Positions 61,108 to 64,000 of a DNA stretch of 64,000 nt are shown piece after piece; positions within the stretch are counted from its first letter, which is position 1, and every line of letters begins with the position of its first letter. The stretch comes from UBA1127 sp965116355 (GTDB lineage: Bacteria > Chloroflexota > Dehalococcoidia > Lucifugimonadales > UBA1127), in assembly GCA_965116355.1 (NCBI GenBank), contig OZ220679.1:2232001-2296000 (forward strand). Direction: 5' to 3'. The notes beneath the pieces are model-generated. The model ran no database searches and was not told the DNA's origin. It worked only from the letters and a program-made list of their open reading frames with translations. The position numbers were made by a program, and so were the translations under genes.

Positions 61108-62229
61108 TTACCGGATGATCGTCCGGCGCAGGAATGGCGGGAGATCGAGGTCGGTAGAGGCCTCGCTGCGATTGCTGAGGAAGCGGCTGTTAAAGGAGTC
61201 AGGGTCAGAGGTGAACCGCGTCATGTCCTCGTCGTCGGAGATGCCGGTTGCGATGAGGGTCACGCGGGCGACGTCGCTGCCGGGCTCGCCGTTGACCATG
61301 CCGAAGAAGATCATGGCACGGTGGTCGACCTGCTGGGCGATGTAGGCGCCGGCCTCGTTGACCTCGCCGAGGGTCATGTTCGGGCCGCCGGTGACGTTGA
61401 AGAGCACGCCCTTGGCGCCCTCGAGCGAGAGGTCGAGCAGCGGATTGTTGACGGCCTGCTTGGCAGCCTGGAGCGGCCCGCCCTTGCCGTGGCCCTCGCC
61501 GATGGCCATCATCGCGCGGCCGGGGACCTTCATGATCGCCTTGACGTCCGCGAGGTCGACGTTGATCTCGCCGGGGAGGTTGACCAGCTCGGCGACGGAG
61601 AGCACGCCGAGCATGACGGCGTCGTCGGCCATGCGGAGGGCGTCATCCATGGACGTGTCGCCGCGGAAGAGGCTCAGAAGCCGCTCATTGTGGATGACGA
61701 TGAGGTTGTCCACGTAGGGCTTGAGCTGGGAGATGCCGGAGTGGGCCGTCTCCAGCCGCCTGGCGCCCTCAAAGCTGAAGGGGGTGGTGGCGACGGCGAC
61801 GACGAGGGCGCCCGACTGCCGGGCGATGTCGGCGACGACGGGAGCGGCGCCGGTGCCCGTGCCGCCGCCCATGCCGATGGCAAGGAAGACGAGGTCAGCG
61901 CCAGCGACCACGTTCTTGAGCGCCTGCTTGGACTCGCTGGCGGCCATGGCGCCCTTCTCGGGGTCGCCGCCGGCGCCCAGGCCGCGGGTGAGGTGCTCAC
62001 CGATGTGGATGACGTGCGCGCCCTCAACCTGACCCAGCGCCTTGAGGTCCGTGTTGACGCACGCGTAGGTGACGCCAGGCACGGGCCTCGCTCGCATCAT
62101 GCGCATGATTGCGTTGGAGCCGCCGCCGCCCACGCCAATAGCGCATATCGACGCGGGACCAGCCTGCGACAGGGGCATGTTGGGCAGGGGAATGACCTGC
62201 GTAGTAGAACGAGACCGCTTACTCGGCAT
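61108..62229 (-). CDS. ftsZ: Cell division protein FtsZ
   Basis: FtsZ is the tubulin-like GTPase that forms the division ring. The 373-residue protein has CAIGVGGGGSNAIMRMM at the N-terminus and the GTP signature AIGMGGGTGTGAAPVVADIAR. The T7 loop region reads LPGEINVDLADVKAIMKVPGRAMMAIG, and the C-terminal peptide DLDLPPFLRR resembles the FtsA/ZipA-binding tail. There is an N-terminal extension of about 25 residues before the fold, and the nucleotide-contact residues look intact. The synergy-loop context NVDLADV differs slightly from the more usual NLDFADV. It stands alone, without ftsA/ftsQ. The start is ATG 62229 with GGAGGG upstream. Confidence 0.93.
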   Translation of the reverse strand: MPSKRSRSTTQVIPLPNMPLSQAGPASICAIGVGGGGSNAIMRMMRARPVPGVTYACVNTDLKALGQVEGAHVIHIGEHLTRGLGAGGDPEKGAMAASESKQALKNVVAGADLVFLAIGMGGGTGTGAAPVVADIARQSGALVVAVATTPFSFEGARRLETAHSGISQLKPYVDNLIVIHNERLLSLFRGDTSMDDALRMADDAVMLGVLSVAELVNLPGEINVDLADVKAIMKVPGRAMMAIGEGHGKGGPLQAAKQAVNNPLLDLSLEGAKGVLFNVTGGPNMTLGEVNEAGAYIAQQVDHRAMIFFGMVNGEPGSDVARVTLIATGISDDEDMTRFTSDPDSFNSRFLSNRSEASTDLDLPPFLRRTIIR

Positions 62230-62288
62230 AGCTAAACCCTCCAGTGGGTTTCGGTGCTGAAGAAGCCCGAAACGCTTTCAGTCCTACT

Positions 62289-62340
62289 ACTTTAGGCATG
62301 AAACCAGCGATGTGTCAAGTCATGGGTTGTGACGTCACAA
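62289..62340 (-). promoter_or_regulatory. ftsZ promoter with upstream perfect palindrome
   Basis: On the minus strand TTGACA (62313-62318), an 18-bp spacer and TAAAGT (62289-62294) lie about 60 bp before ftsZ. Immediately upstream of the -35 is TTGTGACGTCACAA (62327-62340), a perfect 14-bp palindrome of the TGTGA-N2-TCACA form. It is a candidate operator for a CRP/FNR-type or other dimeric regulator. Confidence 0.65.
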
Positions 62341-62521
62341 AACTCGCGGGCGCCTGAATGTCCTCAGGGAGCCGCCCAATTGTACCTGTTGGGCCATTGT
62401 CCGAATGGGAAATCCGGCAGTGAGGGTGCGGTGGTTGGGGGATTCGCACCGTGCACGTTGATTGTTGGGGTCGCGCGCCGGTGCTAAGGTGCGCGGGAGG
62501 ACGATTTGGGAGGAGAGGAAA

Positions 62522-62818
62522 ATGGCGGGATACCTGCTGGTGCTGGACCACGAGATCAAGGACGAAGCGCTCTTCGCCGAGTTCCTGAAGAGTGTCGGCG
62601 ACAATATGGAGTCCTTCGGCGGGAAGTACCTGGTGAAGGGCGGCAGACACATGGTCATGGACGGCCATTGGGCGCCAGTGCGCATCGCGCTGGTCGAGTT
62701 CGAGAGCGCGAACGGCGCGCGGCGGTGGCTCGACTCGCAGGAGTACGCAGCGCTGGGCGAGATGCGCCGGTGGGCGGCCGACGCCACGGTGATCGTGTTG
62801 GAGGGGGTTGAGGGGTAG
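62522..62818 (+). CDS. DUF1330-like small protein
   Basis: This 98-residue protein of dimeric ferredoxin-like alpha/beta fold is close to the DUF1330 family. It begins GYLLVLDHEIKDEALFAEFLKSV, has GGKYLVKGGRHMVMDGHWAPVRIALVEFES and ends in ARRWLDSQEYAALGEMRRWAADATVIVLEG. These are the family's usual blocks. The function of the family is not established. ATG 62522 has GGAGGAGAGG upstream. It is a single gene between ftsZ (divergent) and the minus-strand small ORF. Confidence 0.85.
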   Translation: MAGYLLVLDHEIKDEALFAEFLKSVGDNMESFGGKYLVKGGRHMVMDGHWAPVRIALVEFESANGARRWLDSQEYAALGEMRRWAADATVIVLEGVEG

Positions 62819-62835
62819 GGGCCGGCCAAGGGTTC

Positions 62836-63033
62836 CTAAGGCGTCTCAGCACCCTCTGGACGACCCAAGGCCACTTCCTCGTGAAGGTTGTCCGGCGTGA
62901 TTCGGGCCAACAGAGCCTTCAATGAGTACGAGGGCGACCTCGACTGATTCCGCCCGATGCGTGCCGTTAAGCGCCGTTGGAGTCCAGCCACCACACCAAG
63001 TCTCCATTTGGCGAAATCAAACGAGAAACCCAT
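62836..63033 (-). CDS. Small ORF with MazE-type antitoxin tail, possibly degenerate
   Basis: This 65-residue frame has AGGAGGTG (63041-63048) ahead of ATG 63033. Its second half, YSLKALLARITPDNLHEEVALGRPEG, matches the toxin-binding C-terminus of AbrB/MazE-type antitoxins (the YxLEELLAxITPENLHEEVxxGxPVG pattern). The N-terminal part does not show a convincing AbrB swapped-hairpin DNA-binding domain, so the gene may be a decayed or recombined remnant. No MazF toxin follows: downstream is the convergent DUF1330 gene. Confidence 0.45.
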   Translation of the reverse strand: MGFSFDFAKWRLGVVAGLQRRLTARIGRNQSRSPSYSLKALLARITPDNLHEEVALGRPEGAETP

Positions 63034-63074
63034 TGCGAACCACCTCCTCTTCATGTTGACCCGGGACGCGAGGC

Positions 63075-63743
63075 CTACCCCTGCGCCTCAGCGAGGCGAA
63101 CGATCTCTGCGAGGGTGATGTCCGCCATTGAATTCAGGGTTAGGTCTGCGCCGGCATCGCCCATGCGGCGGGTGACGTCGTTGGGGACGGCGACGGTGAA
63201 GATGCCGGCTGCCCGGGCGGCCTGCACTCCCCTCTGAGAGTCCTCGAACGCTATGGCCTCCGTCGGGGCGACGTCCAGCGCGCGCAATGCGGCCAGATAG
63301 ACGGCGGGGTCGGGCTTGCCGACGCCGACATCGGCATCATCGCGGCAACGGACTGCGTCGAAGTGGTGAAGGAGGCCGATGCGCTCAAGGTGGCCCGCCA
63401 CCCATTGCCGTGAAGAGCTGGATGCCACCGCCAACCGAAAGCCCATGCCGTGGGCATCCGTGATGCACTCGATGACTCCCGGGAGTACGGGCTGCGCTTC
63501 GACCATCTCGACGTGGCGGGCCCGCCGGCGGGCGGTGAGGGCCGCGGCGTCCAGGGAGCGGCCGGTGAGCCGCTCGAGGAGCCCAACAATGTCGATGCGC
63601 TCTCCGCGCCCGACGTTTTCATCCCACCGTTCCGGGGTCAGCTCCTGGCCATACTCCCGGAAGATTTCCTGCCAGCTCTGGAGCGCCGGTGTTTCCGTTT
63701 CGACGATGAGGCCGTCGAAGTCGAAGATGAGGGCGCGGATCAT
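63075..63743 (-). CDS. HAD-superfamily phosphatase/phosphomutase (beta-PGM-like)
   Basis: This 222-residue HAD hydrolase has a type I cap. Motif I is FDFDGLIVETE with the nucleophile Asp, motif II is AVASSSSR, motif III is the lysine in VGVGKPDPAVYLAAL and motif IV is IAFEDSQRGVQAARAAG. This arrangement is typical of beta-phosphoglucomutase and related sugar-phosphate phosphatases; the substrate is not determined. The start is ATG 63743. It is separated from fumC by 55 bp containing an R1 repeat (63768-63790). Confidence 0.9.
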   Translation of the reverse strand: MIRALIFDFDGLIVETETPALQSWQEIFREYGQELTPERWDENVGRGERIDIVGLLERLTGRSLDAAALTARRRARHVEMVEAQPVLPGVIECITDAHGMGFRLAVASSSSRQWVAGHLERIGLLHHFDAVRCRDDADVGVGKPDPAVYLAALRALDVAPTEAIAFEDSQRGVQAARAAGIFTVAVPNDVTRRMGDAGADLTLNSMADITLAEIVRLAEAQG

Positions 63744-63798
63744 GCGAGGTTCCCTGTGCTGCTCTTCGACAAGCTCAGGGCGAACGGGGAAGGCACAG

Positions 63799-64000
63799 CT
63801 ACCCGCCGCCTCCGGCGCTCTTGCCGAGGCCGGGTTCGGTCATCTCGTCGGGCTTGAGGAGGACGTCGAGCTCCTCGTCGGAGAGGCCGGACTGCTCGCG
63901 GGCGACCTCGCGGATGGTGCGGCCGTCGGCTGCGGCGGCCTTCGCGATGGCGGCGGCCTTGTCGTAGCCGATGGCGGGGGCGAGGGCGGTGCCGAGCATG
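63799..64000 (-). CDS. fumC: Class II fumarate hydratase, C-terminal end (cut by window end)
   Basis: Fumarase converts fumarate to malate in the TCA cycle. Only the last 67 codons are in the window. The stretch MLGTALAPAIGYDKAAAIAKAAAADGRTIREVAREQSGLSDEELDVLLKPDEMTEPG is the characteristic C-terminal domain of FumC/aspartase-type enzymes (compare the LVTALNPHIGYDKAA region). The gene continues beyond base 64000 on the minus strand. A Gly-rich end (GKSAGGGG) follows. Aspartase is a less likely alternative. Confidence 0.85.
   Translation of the reverse strand, partial: MLGTALAPAIGYDKAAAIAKAAAADGRTIREVAREQSGLSDEELDVLLKPDEMTEPGLGKSAGGGG

Noticed and set aside
62420..62480. Possible tRNA T-arm (GGTGCGAATCCCCC on the minus strand)
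   Set aside because: The TTC of the T-loop is not present and no acceptor, D or anticodon arms can be built around it.

Overview
The window is about 64 kb of very GC-rich bacterial DNA with compact genes on both strands. It reads as a free-living aerobic heterotroph: a complete aa3/caa3-type cytochrome c oxidase locus, heme A biosynthesis, two Rieske oxygenases, a P450, a CoA-transferase/thiolase set and a class II fumarase. The SOS box in front of lexA is of the Gram-positive (GAAC-N4-GTTY) type. Taken together the content resembles aerobic Chloroflexota such as Dehalococcoidia/SAR202-like lineages, but I cannot place the organism by sequence search and this assignment is an inference.

Layout. 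1-4 kb: end of lysS, rpsT, a degenerate Nudix protein, thiI, lexA. 4-8 kb: trxB (convergent), then pstB-phoU and a DUF47 PhoU-like protein. 8-12.5 kb: UvrD/PcrA helicase, an MscS channel, a Vms1/ANKZF1-type release-factor-like protein. 12.6-16.1 kb: 2-hydroxyacid dehydrogenase and two tandem APH-fold kinases. 16-21 kb: S51 peptidase, thiolase-like protein and CoA-transferase A/B on the minus strand, divergent from a LysR regulator. 21-27.6 kb: a broken metallo-beta-lactamase gene, a P450, two tandem Rieske oxygenases and a MetE-like zinc methyltransferase. 27.7-40.4 kb: rsmI, an aminotransferase, two tandem MFS transporters, uvrA and two very short ORFs, separated by repeat-filled spacers. 40.4-47.7 kb: two tandem universal stress proteins, selD, a secreted metalloprotease-like lipoprotein, a radical SAM protein, two VOC proteins. 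47.9-54.8 kb: ctaG and ctaC-D-E-F plus a ctaA-ctaB fusion. 54.9-57.2 kb: infC-rpmI-rplT and pyrD. 57.4-60.9 kb: a four-gene His-rich/cupredoxin-like/polytopic membrane cluster of unknown function. 61-64 kb: ftsZ, a DUF1330 protein, a small antitoxin-like ORF, a HAD phosphatase and the end of fumC.

Almost every intergenic region carries short palindromic repeats of about five families (called R1-R6 here). At two loci 11 kb apart (28.6-29.4 and 39.8-40.4 kb) three of them form a composite module of about 165 bp repeated in tandem. The R1 repeat also lies inside the reading frames of uvrA and the UvrD-type helicase. The most noteworthy single gene is selD: its true N-terminus is hidden behind an in-frame TGA at exactly the catalytic Cys17 position, followed by a hairpin suitable as a bacterial SECIS, so it is a selenoprotein. 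infC starts with a non-canonical ATC. The main candidate for an undescribed system is the 57.4-60.9 kb cluster.
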